Shown here: positions 39,806 through 48,917 of the stretch, piece after piece
Layout of the letters: the number at the start of each line of letters is the position of its first letter
How positions within the stretch are numbered: the first letter of the stretch is position 1
DNA from: Pseudorhizobium endolithicum
GTDB lineage: Bacteria > Pseudomonadota > Alphaproteobacteria > Rhizobiales > Rhizobiaceae
Assembly: GCF_902153245.2 (NCBI RefSeq)
Contig: NZ_CABFWF030000001.1
Location: forward strand, 248,001 to 312,000
Reading direction: 5' to 3'
Length of the DNA: 64,000 bases
The notes under the pieces: model-generated
What the model saw: only the letters and a program-made list of their open reading frames with translations
Database searches by the model: none
Told to the model about the DNA's origin: nothing
Made by a program: the position numbers and the translations under genes

Positions 39806-40738
39806 ATGTTCGAAGAGACCAGGCGGCTGGAGAGCGCGACCGGCGCGAGCCTCGCCTACCATTACCAGCCGGCCGCCGGAAGCGCCCGCGGCATACTGCT
39901 GATATGCCACGGGCTGGCCGAACACTCCCGCCGCTACGGCGAGTTCGCGGCGCTGATGGCCGGCCGGGGATGGCATGTCTATGCCCACGACCACCGGGGG
40001 CATGGCGCGACCACCGCGCCGGACGCGCCGCTCGGCCGCTTCGCCGCCCGCAACGGAGACCGCAAGGTCGTCGAGGACGTCCACATGATGCGCATGCACG
40101 CCCTTGACGCCCATCCTGGCCTTCCCGTCCTCCTGTTCGGCCACTCGATGGGGGGGCTGATCGCGCTCAACGCCGCCTCCGACCGCCCTTCGGACTATCA
40201 AGGCCTCGCAGTCTGGAATTCCAACCTCCATCCGGGCCCGTCCGGCCGCTTCGCACAACTCGTCCTCAAGGCGGAGAAGGCCCTGAAGGGTGCCGACGTA
40301 CCGAGCACCATTCTTCCCAAGGCGACCTTCCGCGCCTGGGGCCGCTCGATGCCGGAAAAGAGGACGGACTTCGACTGGCTGAGCAGCGACCCGAAGGAAG
40401 TCGATAAGTACATTGCCGATCCGCTCTGCGGATTCGATGCCAGCGTCTCCCTCTGGATCGACCTCTTCGCGATGACCTTCCGAGGACCGGCGCTGGTCGG
40501 ACGCCTGCCGAAGACCATGCCGGTTCACCTCATCGGCGGGACGGACGACCCGGCCACCAATCGCGGCAGGGAAATCCTCTGGCTTGCCGAGCATCTGCGC
40601 CGCGCAGGCCTGTCGCAGGTGACCGCCAAACTCTGGCCGGACACCCGTCACGAGACGTTGAAGGAGAAGGTGCGCCGGCAGGCCATGGAGGAGTTCGCGG
40701 ACTGGGCAGAGGGGGCACTTCCGCTGCAAACGGAATGA
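39806..40738 (+). CDS. Alpha/beta hydrolase (monoacylglycerol lipase-like)
   Basis: The 310-residue product is a serine hydrolase of the Hydrolase_4 (monoglyceride lipase/lysophospholipase) type: oxyanion segment [19 protein letters not shown] near residue 60, nucleophile elbow GHSMGG near residue 112, an acid in GGTDDPAT and the histidine in DTRHETL. Predicted cytoplasmic. CGGAGGGG precedes ATG 39806. Divergent from ettA; substrate is not determined. Confidence 0.88.
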   Translation: MFEETRRLESATGASLAYHYQPAAGSARGILLICHGLAEHSRRYGEFAALMAGRGWHVYAHDHRGHGATTAPDAPLGRFAARNGDRKVVEDVHMMRMHALDAHPGLPVLLFGHSMGGLIALNAASDRPSDYQGLAVWNSNLHPGPSGRFAQLVLKAEKALKGADVPSTILPKATFRAWGRSMPEKRTDFDWLSSDPKEVDKYIADPLCGFDASVSLWIDLFAMTFRGPALVGRLPKTMPVHLIGGTDDPATNRGREILWLAEHLRRAGLSQVTAKLWPDTRHETLKEKVRRQAMEEFADWAEGALPLQTE

Positions 40739-40837
40739 ACTGTTGATATTTCATCAAGTGCGTTTCCGACCAAGCTTGGCTATAGATTGTGCGCGGCAGC
40801 GGCGTCGGGCGCTCCGCATGTCGCAAGAGTGGAACGC

Positions 40838-41800
40838 ATGACTTCACCGGCCGGTGGCCCTGCCACGCCATCCGCACCCACCTCGGCCATCGTGAACGGC
40901 CTCCTGCTGATGCTGCTGGCCATGCTGGCGGCACCGCTGATCGATATCTTCGCGAAGCTCGCGACCGTCACCACATCCCCGACGATGATCACCGCCGCGC
41001 GCTTCGTCTTCCAGGCCCTGTTCATGCTGCCCATCGTGATGTGGAACGGGCTCTGGCGGAATTTCTCCTGGCGCATGAGCGCCTGCCACGCGGTCCGCGC
41101 TGCGATCATAACCCTGTCCATGATCTGCTTCGTAGCAACGCTTGCCGTCATGCCGGTTGCCGACGCGATCGCCATCTTCTTCGTTGAACCAATCATCCTG
41201 ACCATCCTTGCCAGCATCTTCCTCGGCGAGACGATCGGCTGGCGGCGCTATACTGCCTGCGGCATCGGCTTCTTCGGAGCGATGATCGTGATCCGCCCGA
41301 GCTTCGAGGAGGTGGGGCTGATCTCCGTGTTGCCGGTCATCACCGCACTCTGCGTCGCGGTCTTCGCGCTGATGACCCGGGCCCTGGCACAGAAGGAAAA
41401 TCCGTGGGCGATGCAGTTCCAGATGTCGCTCTGGGGCGTGCCGATCTGCGGCGTGCTGCTTCTGATCGGCGACTGGACGGACGTCGCCTTCCTGGCGCCG
41501 TCGATCCCGGATCTCACCGTCTGCCTTTGGCTGGTCGCGGTCGGCTTCTTCGCCGCGCTCTCCGGCATCCTCGCGACCTATGCCTACCGGGTCGCACCCG
41601 CATCCGTGCTCGCGCCGCTCCAGTATTTTGAGATCGTCTCCGCGACGCTCTTCGGCTGGCTCGTCTTCCGGGATTTCCCGGACGCGGTGAAGTGGCTCGG
41701 CATCGCCATCATCGTCGGCTCCGGCCTCTACATCATCTGGCGCGAAAGGCGCGTTGCCTCCAGTCCTGTCACCACGACCGAAACAATGGCCGCACCGTGA
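40838..41800 (+). CDS. EamA-family (DMT) transporter
   Basis: Second DMT transporter in the window: 320 residues, ten predicted helices, with the sequence FVEPIILTILASIFLGETIGWRRY in repeat 1 and ILATYAYRVAPASVLAPLQYFEIV in repeat 2. The TGA overlaps a GTG that could start the next gene (GTGA), and the order DMT-CaiB-ThDP enzyme suggests one operon. A start at TTG 40787 is possible but lacks a ribosome site. A TATAGAT at 40781 is a candidate -10. Confidence 0.88.
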   Translation: MTSPAGGPATPSAPTSAIVNGLLLMLLAMLAAPLIDIFAKLATVTTSPTMITAARFVFQALFMLPIVMWNGLWRNFSWRMSACHAVRAAIITLSMICFVATLAVMPVADAIAIFFVEPIILTILASIFLGETIGWRRYTACGIGFFGAMIVIRPSFEEVGLISVLPVITALCVAVFALMTRALAQKENPWAMQFQMSLWGVPICGVLLLIGDWTDVAFLAPSIPDLTVCLWLVAVGFFAALSGILATYAYRVAPASVLAPLQYFEIVSATLFGWLVFRDFPDAVKWLGIAIIVGSGLYIIWRERRVASSPVTTTETMAAP

Positions 41801-41811
41801 ACGAAGTACCC

Positions 41812-43017
41812 ATGACCCAGAACAGTCCGAAGAAACCGCCGCTTGCCGGCATCCGCGTCATCGAACTCGCCCGTGTGCTCGCCGGCCCCTGGGCCGGACA
41901 GATGCTGGCCGACATGGGCGCCGATGTCATCAAGGTTGAGCATCCCGAAGGCGGCGACGATACTCGTGCCTGGGGGCCTCCCTTCGTCGAGGGCAAGGAC
42001 GGCGAAAATCTGTCGGCCGCCTACTATCACTCCACCAACCGCGGCAAGCGCTCGATCGCGGTGGACCTCAAGACGGAGGAAGGCCAGGAGATCGTCCGGC
42101 GGCTCGTGGCGACTGCGGACGTGGTCATCGAGAACTTCAAATTGGGCGGCCTGAAGAAATACGGCCTCGACTACGAAAGCCTGAAGGCGATCAACCCAAG
42201 GCTCATCTACTGCTCCATCACCGGCTTCGGCCAGGACGGCCCCTATGCCAGCCTCGCCGGCTATGACTATATCGTGCAGGGCATGTCCGGCTTCATGTCG
42301 ATCACCGGCGAGCCGGACGGCCAGCCGATGAAGGCGGGCGTCGCCATCGCCGACATCTTCACGGGTATCTATGCCGTCACCGCGATCCAGGCAGCCCTCA
42401 TCCACGCCATGAAGACAGGCGAAGGCCAGTTGGTGGACATGGCGCTGCTGGACGTGATGTCAGCGGTGCTGGCCAACCAGAACATGAACTACCTGATCTC
42501 GGGCGCTGCACCGTCTCGCCTTGGCAACGCACATCCGAACATCAGCCCCTATGAGGTGATCCCCGTCGCCGATGGTTACATCATCCTCGCGGTCGGCAAT
42601 GACGGGCAGTTCCGGCGCTTTTGCAAGCTTCTCGGCGTGGAACACCTCGCCGACGACGAACGCTTCGCCACCAACAAGGCGCGTGTCGCCAACCGCATCG
42701 AGGTCCGGCGCCTGCTCTTGGCCGAAACGGAAAAACGGTCGAAGGCCGACCTGCTCGCCGCCTGCGGCGAGAACGCCGTGCCGGCCGGACCGATCAACTC
42801 GATCGCCGAGATGTTCGGCGATCCCCAGATCGAGGCCCGCGGACTGCGCGTCGATCTCGAGGCAGCAGACGGCACGGTCATCCCGAGCGTCCGCACCCCG
42901 ATCATCCTGACCGAGACGCCGCTCACCTACGACCGCCCGAGCCCGGCGCTCGGCGAACACACGGCCGCCGTTCTGGCGGAACTGGAACAGATGGAATTGA
43001 AGGGGAAAGATCTATGA
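41812..43017 (+). CDS. CaiB/BaiF family CoA transferase (class III)
   Basis: Moves CoA between carboxylic acids via acyl-aspartyl and acyl-CoA intermediates. The 401-residue product has the family patterns LAGIRVIELARVLAGP, NRGKRSIAVDLK, IENFKLGGLKKYGLDY, SITGFGQDGPY and, near residue 155, GYDYIVQGMSG that carries the expected catalytic Asp. A GTG five codons upstream (41797) overlaps the previous stop and could be the true start. Its TGA overlaps the ATG of the ThDP enzyme, so both probably act on related substrates. The pairing resembles formyl-CoA transferase with oxalyl-CoA decarboxylase, but I cannot show that specificity. Confidence 0.88.
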   Translation: MTQNSPKKPPLAGIRVIELARVLAGPWAGQMLADMGADVIKVEHPEGGDDTRAWGPPFVEGKDGENLSAAYYHSTNRGKRSIAVDLKTEEGQEIVRRLVATADVVIENFKLGGLKKYGLDYESLKAINPRLIYCSITGFGQDGPYASLAGYDYIVQGMSGFMSITGEPDGQPMKAGVAIADIFTGIYAVTAIQAALIHAMKTGEGQLVDMALLDVMSAVLANQNMNYLISGAAPSRLGNAHPNISPYEVIPVADGYIILAVGNDGQFRRFCKLLGVEHLADDERFATNKARVANRIEVRRLLLAETEKRSKADLLAACGENAVPAGPINSIAEMFGDPQIEARGLRVDLEAADGTVIPSVRTPIILTETPLTYDRPSPALGEHTAAVLAELEQMELKGKDL

Positions 43018-44663
43018 AGACGGGTGGCCAACTGATCGTCGAGGCGCTGAAGGCGAACGGCGTGGAGCGCGTATCCTGCGTGCCGGGCGAAAGTTACCTG
43101 GCCGTCCTGGACGCACTCCATGACAGCGGCATTGACGTGATGGTCTGCCGCCAGGAAGGCGGCGCCGCGATGATGGCTGACTGCTGGGGAAGGCTTACGG
43201 GTGTGCCGGGCATCTGCATGGTCACCCGCGGTCCGGGCGCCACCAATGCGTCGGCCGGCCTTCACATCGCCCGGCAGGATTCCATCCCGATGATCCTCTT
43301 CATCGGCCAGGTACAGCGTGACGCCCGCGAACGGGAAGCCTTCCAGGAGGTCGAGTACCGGCGCGCCTTCACCGAGTTCGCCAAATGGGTCGGCGAGATC
43401 GACGACGCCCGGCGCATCCCCGAATTTGTCACGCGTGCCTTCGCCGTCGCAACCTCCGGTCGCCCCGGCCCTGTCGTGCTGACTCTGCCGGAAGACATGC
43501 TGGTGGACGAGGTGGAGGCTCCGGCAGCGCAAGCCTACACGCCCGTCGAAGCCCATCCGGGCCCCAGCCAGATGAAGCAATTCGAAGCCATGCTGAAGGA
43601 GGCGCAGCGGCCGATGTTCATCCTTGGCGGCACGCGCTGGAGCGAAGACGCGATCGCCGGGTTCCAGGAGTTCGCCAGCCGCTTCAAGGTACCGGTTGGC
43701 TGCTCCTTCCGCCGGCAGATGCTCTTCGACCACCTGCATCCGAGCTATGCCGGCGATGTCGGCATCGGCATCAATCCGGCGCTTGCCAAGGAGATCAAGG
43801 GAGCAGACCTGCTTGTCCTCGTCGGCGCTCGCATGTCCGAAATGCCGTCATCCAGCTATACACTGATCGACATCCCCTACCCGGCCCAGAAGCTCGTTCA
43901 TGTCTATCCCGATCCGGAGGAACTGGGGCGCATCTACCGGCCGGATCTGGCCATCTGCGCAGCACCCGCAGAATTTGCCGCCGCGCTGCAGGATCTCGAG
44001 CCGCCGGCGGCTCCGCTCTGGGCGGAGCGCAAGTCCGCGATGCACGACGTCTACCTGAAGTGGTCAACCCCGCCGCAGACCGGACCCGGCAAGGTCCAGA
44101 TGGGGCCCGTCATGGACTGGATCGAGGCCAATACGGCGCAGGATACGATCTTCACCAACGGCGCCGGCAACTACGCAACCTGGGTTCACCGGTTCCACCG
44201 CTTCCGCAGGTTCAATACCCAGGCAGCTCCCACCTCCGGTTCCATGGGGTATGGCCTGCCGGCAGCGGTTGCCGCCAAGCAGCTCTTCCCGGAGCGCGAG
44301 GTCATCTGCTTTGCCGGCGACGGCTGCTTCATGATGCACGGCCAGGAATTCATCACGGCCGTCCGCTACAACCTACCGATCATCACAGTGCTGGTGAACA
44401 ACGGCACCTACGGCACGATCCGCATGCATCAGGAGCGGGAATATCCCGGCCGCGTCAGCGCCACCGACCTGGTGAACCCCGACTTCGTCGCCTTCGCCCA
44501 GGCCTATGGTGGGCATGGGGAACTGGTGGAACGGACGGAGGATTTCGCGTCCGCCTTCGAACGGGCACGGGCCAGCGGCAAGCCGGCGATCCTCGAGGTC
44601 AAGCTGGATGCCGAAGCCATCACCCCGACGCGGACGCTGACGCAGATCCGCGAAAAGGCCTGA
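43014..44663 (+). CDS. Thiamine-diphosphate enzyme (acetolactate synthase/decarboxylase type)
   Basis: The 549-residue product has the three domains of the acetohydroxyacid synthase/oxalyl-CoA decarboxylase superfamily: an N-terminal PYR domain with the activating Glu in CRQEGGAA (about 49), a central FAD/ADP-fold domain, and the PP domain with the ThDP-Mg motif GDGCFMMHGQEF ending in VLVNNGTYG. It is a single-subunit enzyme with no small-subunit gene beside it, so ilvB function is less likely than a catabolic decarboxylase or lyase. GGGGAAAG precedes the ATG that overlaps the CoA-transferase stop. A strong terminator follows. Confidence 0.88.
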   Translation: MKTGGQLIVEALKANGVERVSCVPGESYLAVLDALHDSGIDVMVCRQEGGAAMMADCWGRLTGVPGICMVTRGPGATNASAGLHIARQDSIPMILFIGQVQRDAREREAFQEVEYRRAFTEFAKWVGEIDDARRIPEFVTRAFAVATSGRPGPVVLTLPEDMLVDEVEAPAAQAYTPVEAHPGPSQMKQFEAMLKEAQRPMFILGGTRWSEDAIAGFQEFASRFKVPVGCSFRRQMLFDHLHPSYAGDVGIGINPALAKEIKGADLLVLVGARMSEMPSSSYTLIDIPYPAQKLVHVYPDPEELGRIYRPDLAICAAPAEFAAALQDLEPPAAPLWAERKSAMHDVYLKWSTPPQTGPGKVQMGPVMDWIEANTAQDTIFTNGAGNYATWVHRFHRFRRFNTQAAPTSGSMGYGLPAAVAAKQLFPEREVICFAGDGCFMMHGQEFITAVRYNLPIITVLVNNGTYGTIRMHQEREYPGRVSATDLVNPDFVAFAQAYGGHGELVERTEDFASAFERARASGKPAILEVKLDAEAITPTRTLTQIREKA

Positions 44664-44679
44664 CCTGTCCCGGAATACG

Positions 44680-44714
44680 AAAGGGCCGGAGCATCGCTGC
44701 TCCGGCCCTTTTTT
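44680..44714. terminator. Strong Rho-independent terminator
   Basis: AAAGGGCCGGAGCA and TGCTCCGGCCCTTT form a perfect 14-bp stem around a TCGC tetraloop, followed by a T run (TTTTTA). It ends the DMT-CaiB-ThDP unit and, in the other direction, the RidA transcript that converges here. Confidence 0.92.
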
Positions 44715-44731
44715 ATTGTCGGCAGATCCGA

Positions 44732-45073
44732 TCAGATCGCGGCAGTAACGGTGAACTCGACCTTGTACTTCGGCGCCGCAAGCTTTGCTTCGCTGGTGGC
44801 GCGGGCCGGCGTGTTGGCCGGATCGACCCAGGCTTCCCAGGCGGCATTCATCTCGGCGAAATAAGACATGTCCGAGAGGTAGATCAGCGTCTGCAGGATC
44901 TTCGACTTGTCGGAGCCTGCGGCTGCCAGCAGGCGATCGACCTCGCGCAGCGCGTATTCGCACTGTTCCTTCACGGTCTCGCCCTCACCGACCTGGCCGG
45001 ACAGATAGACGGTATTGCCGTGGACGACGGCGCCGCTCATGCGGGCGCCGGGTTCGATGCGCTTGATGCTCAT
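44732..45073 (-). CDS. RidA family protein (enamine/imine deaminase)
   Basis: The 113-residue product is a YjgF/YER057c/UK114 protein: SGAVVHGNTVYLSGQV at the N-terminal part and PARATSEAKLA near residue 90, whose Arg matches the catalytic Arg of true RidA enzymes, which hydrolyse reactive enamines made by PLP enzymes. Start ATG 45073 follows CAGGAG; a longer frame upstream overlaps the next gene. It is only 62 nt from the DUF442 gene and is probably co-transcribed. Confidence 0.9.
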   Translation of the reverse strand: MSIKRIEPGARMSGAVVHGNTVYLSGQVGEGETVKEQCEYALREVDRLLAAAGSDKSKILQTLIYLSDMSYFAEMNAAWEAWVDPANTPARATSEAKLAAPKYKVEFTVTAAI

Positions 45074-45135
45074 GAATGCTCCTGGAAGGTTCGAGCTGCT
45101 GAGGATTGGCCGGCGCAAACCGGCCTCGGAGGGTG

Positions 45136-45474
45136 CTAGCCGCGGAGGTGCTGGCTCTTTTCGTAAATGGTGGTGGAACGGGCGCCGGAGCGGCAATAGC
45201 CGAGCATCGGCCGCGGCAGTTCGTCGAGCGCATCGACCATGCCGTTGACCGCGTCCGCGTCGACGCCCATGCGACCGACGGGAACGTGCTTGATCTCGAG
45301 GCCCAGTTCTTCGGCCCTGGCGGCAATCTCTGCGAAGCGCGGCTGGCCGGGCTCCTCCTCGTCGGGACGGTTGCAGACGATCGACTTGAAGCCCATCGCC
45401 TTGATCTGGTCGAGATCCTCGATCCGGATCTGTCCGGTCACGGCGTATTCGTCGTTGATCTGGCGGATATCCAT
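45136..45474 (-). CDS. DUF442 (beta-lactamase hydrolase-like) phosphatase/sulfurtransferase-type protein
   Basis: The 112-residue product matches the TIGR01244/DUF442 family: GQIRIEDLDQIKAMGFKSIVCNRPDEE in the first half and the Cys loop YCRSGARS near residue 95. This loop resembles those of tyrosine phosphatases and rhodaneses. In other bacteria the domain is fused to a persulfide dioxygenase-like beta-lactamase; here it stands alone. Role in sulfide handling is therefore only a guess. Confidence 0.8.
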   Translation of the reverse strand: MDIRQINDEYAVTGQIRIEDLDQIKAMGFKSIVCNRPDEEEPGQPRFAEIAARAEELGLEIKHVPVGRMGVDADAVNGMVDALDELPRPMLGYCRSGARSTTIYEKSQHLRG

Positions 45475-45547
45475 GGGCGTCTTCCTCCGGCTCTCTGTCT
45501 GGCTGAACCCTTACGCCGCAGCCGGCAGGGCGTCAATCGAGGGAAGG

Positions 45548-46387
45548 TCAGGCAAAGCAGAACCGCAGGCCGTATTCGATGCTCTTGCCCGGCTTGAGCG
45601 GCTTCATCTCGCCGCGCTCGGCGAGCTCCTCGCGGTTCACCCAGCGGTGCGAGACGGGCTCGATGCCGAGGACATGCGCCGGCGCCTCCTGGTTGCGCCA
45701 GACCTGCAGCCAGGGGAGCGTATCGGTACGGAACTTCACCTTCAGAGTAAGGCCGCCGATCGCCGCGATCGGTCCCAGGCAGACCTCCGCCCAGGCCTCG
45801 CCCTGGCGGGCCGCCGGCACACAGAAGACACCGCCGGGATCCTCGCCGAAATTCCAGGGCAGACTGCCGTTTTCCAACATCTGTCCCGTGAGCCGCACCT
45901 CGCCGTCGAACAGCCAGGCACCGATGTTCATATGGTACATCTGCACGGGCGGGAAAGGACTCGTCCCGGTATTGGTGAGCCGGTCGGACAGGCAGACTTC
46001 GCCGCTCTTGCCATCGATGCGCCAGTGCCGTTCCAGCAGAGCCCTGCCGCCGTCCGCAAGAACGACCGGCACCCGCGCCCGGCATTCCGCGTCCCCCTCC
46101 TGCACGTCCCAAAAGAGGATTTCCGCGGGATGAGACGAAAACGAACCGTGCAGAGGATATTTCTTGCCATCCTTGCGCCCGGATATCGGCTCCGGATGCC
46201 GGACATGGTCCGGCCCGCAGGTGAAGAGAAAGCCCTGGAGCGAATGATCGATTCGCGGATCACCGTCGTCCGGAATGGCGCGACCGGGCGCCAGATCCAC
46301 GGCACCGACGAAGCAGGAGCCCACGTCGAGCACGGAGCCCTCATCCAGAAAGAGGCGCGGACCGGCGGATGCTGAGAAGGCTTTCAT
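45548..46387 (-). CDS. DUF4432/aldose 1-epimerase-like sugar-binding protein
   Basis: The 279-residue product has the all-beta galactose-mutarotase-like features: HSLQGFLFTCGPDHVR, PLHGSFSSHPAE with a candidate active-site His, and YHMNIGAWL, and it ends with a conserved GIEPVSHRW segment. This resembles the DUF4432 group of epimerases. ATG 46387 follows GAGGA; a TTG seven codons upstream is less likely. Sugar and pathway are unknown; no sugar genes flank it. Confidence 0.7.
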   Translation of the reverse strand: MKAFSASAGPRLFLDEGSVLDVGSCFVGAVDLAPGRAIPDDGDPRIDHSLQGFLFTCGPDHVRHPEPISGRKDGKKYPLHGSFSSHPAEILFWDVQEGDAECRARVPVVLADGGRALLERHWRIDGKSGEVCLSDRLTNTGTSPFPPVQMYHMNIGAWLFDGEVRLTGQMLENGSLPWNFGEDPGGVFCVPAARQGEAWAEVCLGPIAAIGGLTLKVKFRTDTLPWLQVWRNQEAPAHVLGIEPVSHRWVNREELAERGEMKPLKPGKSIEYGLRFCFA

Positions 46388-46552
46388 GCGGATGTCCTCG
46401 TTCCCCAAACAAACTCGTTACCAGATCGTGAGGAGAAATTAACGTCGCGTTCATGACGAATTCACCTTTTTCACACTAGCGTCAAATTCTGCTTGTCTGT
46501 GGCGAACCACGCACGCGCGGGAACGTTGGGCCGCTTTGGGATTTTATGAGAC

Positions 46553-47947
46553 ATGACGATCAAGAATGCTGGTGGCACCGTGAAGTATCTTCTCACCGCA
46601 ACCGTCGGGCTGGCACTCCTGGCGACGCAGGGCGTTACGCCCGCTTCGGCACAGAGCTTCTACGACCCCTACGCCCCCGATACGCTTCTCGTCGCTCCCG
46701 ACGGCAGCATTCTGGATTACGTTCCCGAGCAGGATGAGGTCGTTATCAGCCGCGACCGGACCGGGCGGCGCATCCTGATCGACCGTTATGGCGAGGTCGT
46801 CGCGACGGAAATACCGCGCGATGCCTATGGCGCGCCGGACTTCGACCGCTACCCGCCGGCGCCGGGCGGCTACAGGCGCTACCGGGATGAGGCTGGATAC
46901 CGGGACTACCGCGAATATCGTCCCGGCGAACCAGGTGAGTTCACCGGGTCCGTGCCCGACCGCGGCTCCATCACCCGGTTGCCGCTCGAGGACCAGCCCT
47001 TTCCCGGCGACCAGCCGGAGGACGATTACGCTTCCATTGACCGCGAGCAGCAGCCGGCGCGAGCCCTGGAGCCCGAAAAGCCGATCATTGCCGTTACCAA
47101 GAAGCCGCAGGCGGAGATCGCCGCCTTGCAGGTCTTCCTCGACCGCGAAGGCATCTCGCCCGGCGTCATCGACGGGCATCTGGGCGACAACGTGAACAAG
47201 GCCATCGCCGCCTGGCAGGAGATGACCGGCGAAACCCTCGACCCGAACAATTCCGAGGACATCCTGCAGAGGCTCGCCTATTCCGGCGGCCTGCCGATCG
47301 TCGACTACACCATCACGGCTGCCGATGCGGCCGGCCCCTTCGTCGCATCCATTCCGGATGACTACGCCGAAAAGGCGCAAATGCCCGCGATGTCCTATAC
47401 CTCCACCAGCGAAAAACTGGCCGAGCAGTTCCACATGGACGAGAACTACCTGAAGGCGCTCAACCCGGACAAGGACTTCTCGGTCCCCGGGACGATCATC
47501 AAGGTCATCAATCCCGGCCAGCCGAAGAAGGGCACTGTCGCGCGCATCGTCGCCGATAAGAGCAAGAAGCAGGTCTTTGCCTATGGCGAGGACGGCGCGT
47601 TGATCGCCGCCTACCCGGCCACGATCGGCTCTACCGACACCCCTTCGCCGACGGGCACCCACAATGTGGAGCGCGTGGCGCTCGATCCCGGCTACACCTA
47701 TAATCCGAAGATCAATTTCAAGCAGGGCAACAACGACAAGATCCTGCAGATTCCTCCCGGACCGAATGGCCCCGTCGGCACCGTCTGGATCGCGTTGTCC
47801 AAGCCGAGCTACGGCATCCACGGCACGCCTGAGCCGTCGAAGATCGGCAAGACCAACTCCCATGGCTGCATCCGCCTGACCAACTGGGACGCCACCGAAC
47901 TGGCAAAGATGGTCAAACCCGGCGTGAGCGTCGAATTCGTGGAATAG
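46553..47947 (+). CDS. L,D-transpeptidase (YkuD) with peptidoglycan-binding domain
   Basis: The 464-residue product has a signal peptide (cleavage after SAQ near residue 34), a Tyr/Arg/Asp/Pro-rich linker (about 90-180), a peptidoglycan-binding domain (about 187-245, QAEIAALQVFLDREG), a LysM-like stretch (about 283-325), and a YkuD catalytic domain (about 332-464) with the HG..SHGC motif: IHGTPEPSKIG and TNSHGCIRL, Cys about residue 438. It makes 3-3 cross-links or attaches proteins to peptidoglycan, important for unipolar growth in Rhizobiales. Start ATG 46553 is a good choice though its ribosome site is weak. Confidence 0.9.
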   Translation: MTIKNAGGTVKYLLTATVGLALLATQGVTPASAQSFYDPYAPDTLLVAPDGSILDYVPEQDEVVISRDRTGRRILIDRYGEVVATEIPRDAYGAPDFDRYPPAPGGYRRYRDEAGYRDYREYRPGEPGEFTGSVPDRGSITRLPLEDQPFPGDQPEDDYASIDREQQPARALEPEKPIIAVTKKPQAEIAALQVFLDREGISPGVIDGHLGDNVNKAIAAWQEMTGETLDPNNSEDILQRLAYSGGLPIVDYTITAADAAGPFVASIPDDYAEKAQMPAMSYTSTSEKLAEQFHMDENYLKALNPDKDFSVPGTIIKVINPGQPKKGTVARIVADKSKKQVFAYGEDGALIAAYPATIGSTDTPSPTGTHNVERVALDPGYTYNPKINFKQGNNDKILQIPPGPNGPVGTVWIALSKPSYGIHGTPEPSKIGKTNSHGCIRLTNWDATELAKMVKPGVSVEFVE

Positions 47948-47976
47948 AAAAAGGCGCCTCGCGCGCCTTTTTCGTG
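47948..47976 (+). terminator. Rho-independent terminator after the L,D-transpeptidase
   Basis: AAAAAGGCGC and GCGCCTTTTT form a 10-bp stem around a 5-nt loop, right after the stop codon. The T run lies in the stem end, as is typical. Confidence 0.85.
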
Positions 47977-47999
47977 GGGAAGCAGGTCTTACGGTCAGT

Positions 48000-48716
48000 T
48001 CAGGCCGCCAAGCGTCCTGAGGCGGCCGGCCGCAATTTTCCCGAGCGCACCACCTTGGCCGGCATCAGGCGAAGCACCTCCTGGGCAAAGGCGGCGGCAT
48101 TTTCCCGCCCTTTATCGAGATTGCTCACCCTGGCAGGATCGAGCGTATGGAGCGTGCCGCCCGTCTCGAACAGTTCCTTGAAGGCGTTGCGCTCACCGAT
48201 CGGGGTGTTCAGGACGTTGACGCCGCGCGCGGCAAGCAGGCCCTTGATGGCGACCAGCGCCTTGGTCGTGACCATGGAGGTGACGCGGGTCAGGACGACG
48301 GAATGGGAAATGACGAGGTTCGCCTTCTCCTTCATCAGGTTCAGGAGATCGAGGATCTGAGCCGCACCCTTCGCATCCATGGCCGAGCCCTGGACCGGGA
48401 TCATCACGTGGTCGGACAGGCCGACTGCGGTCGTCACCAGCGCATCCCTGGCTCCGGCAAGATCGATGACGAAGAAATCCACCTGCCCCGCCATCTCCCG
48501 CAGGTGACACTGAAGCGAGGCAACGGAAACCTCCGAGATCACCTCCAGATTGCGCACCGGACCGGATATCTCGGCCCACTGGCTGATCCAGTGCTGCGGG
48601 TCGCAATCCATGATGACGACGCGGTGGCCCTGGTGGGCGAGTTCAGTTGCGAGGAGGAGTGCTGCGGTGGTCTTTCCGGCTCCACCCTTGGCATTGGCAA
48701 AGGAAATTACGGGCAT
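48000..48716 (-). CDS. Orphan ParA-family ATPase
   Basis: The 238-residue product has the deviant Walker A motif KGGAGKTT (residues 10-17), the Walker A' segment VIMDCDPQ, and FFVIDLAGARD, as in VirC1- and ParA-like proteins. There is no parB gene beside it, so it is not a plasmid or chromosome partition pair; such orphans position protein complexes or have unknown roles. The AAGGA ribosome site fits ATG 48716. A CtrA-like site lies about 90 nt upstream. The gene is flanked by terminators and stands alone. Confidence 0.87.
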   Translation of the reverse strand: MPVISFANAKGGAGKTTAALLLATELAHQGHRVVIMDCDPQHWISQWAEISGPVRNLEVISEVSVASLQCHLREMAGQVDFFVIDLAGARDALVTTAVGLSDHVMIPVQGSAMDAKGAAQILDLLNLMKEKANLVISHSVVLTRVTSMVTTKALVAIKGLLAARGVNVLNTPIGERNAFKELFETGGTLHTLDPARVSNLDKGRENAAAFAQEVLRLMPAKVVRSGKLRPAASGRLAA

Positions 48717-48803
48717 TCTCGATCCTTGAGAGGCATGAGCCGTATCGCTCAGATGCGCACCGGAGAAGCATGGTGCATTGCCGGCATACTTGCTTAATCA
48801 TGG

Positions 48804-48818
48804 TTAACGAACCGTAAA
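48804..48818 (-). promoter_or_regulatory. CtrA-like binding site upstream of the orphan parA
   Basis: On the minus strand the sequence reads TTTA-CGGTTCG-TTAACCATG, one mismatch from TTAA-N7-TTAAC, and includes TTAACCAT. It lies 88-102 nt upstream of the ParA start. It shares GGTTAAC(A/G)AACCGT with the site upstream of ddl. Motif seen directly; regulation inferred. Confidence 0.5.
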
Positions 48819-48861
48819 TTCAGCGAGCGACGATATAGTCCCTGATTTGTGGTGCCCAATG

Positions 48862-48893
48862 AAAAAGACCCCGGAGCGAACGCTCCGAGGCCA
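48862..48893 (-). terminator. Rho-independent terminator after the alcohol dehydrogenase
   Basis: On the minus strand: GGCCTCGGAGC, loop, GCTCCGGGGTC then TTTTTC. A 10-11-bp stem with one or two wobble pairs, and a T run. It starts about 25 nt after the stop and ends the leftward catabolic operon. Confidence 0.75.
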
Positions 48894-48917
48894 GTGGCTG
48901 CGTAGGTCCGGCGAAGC

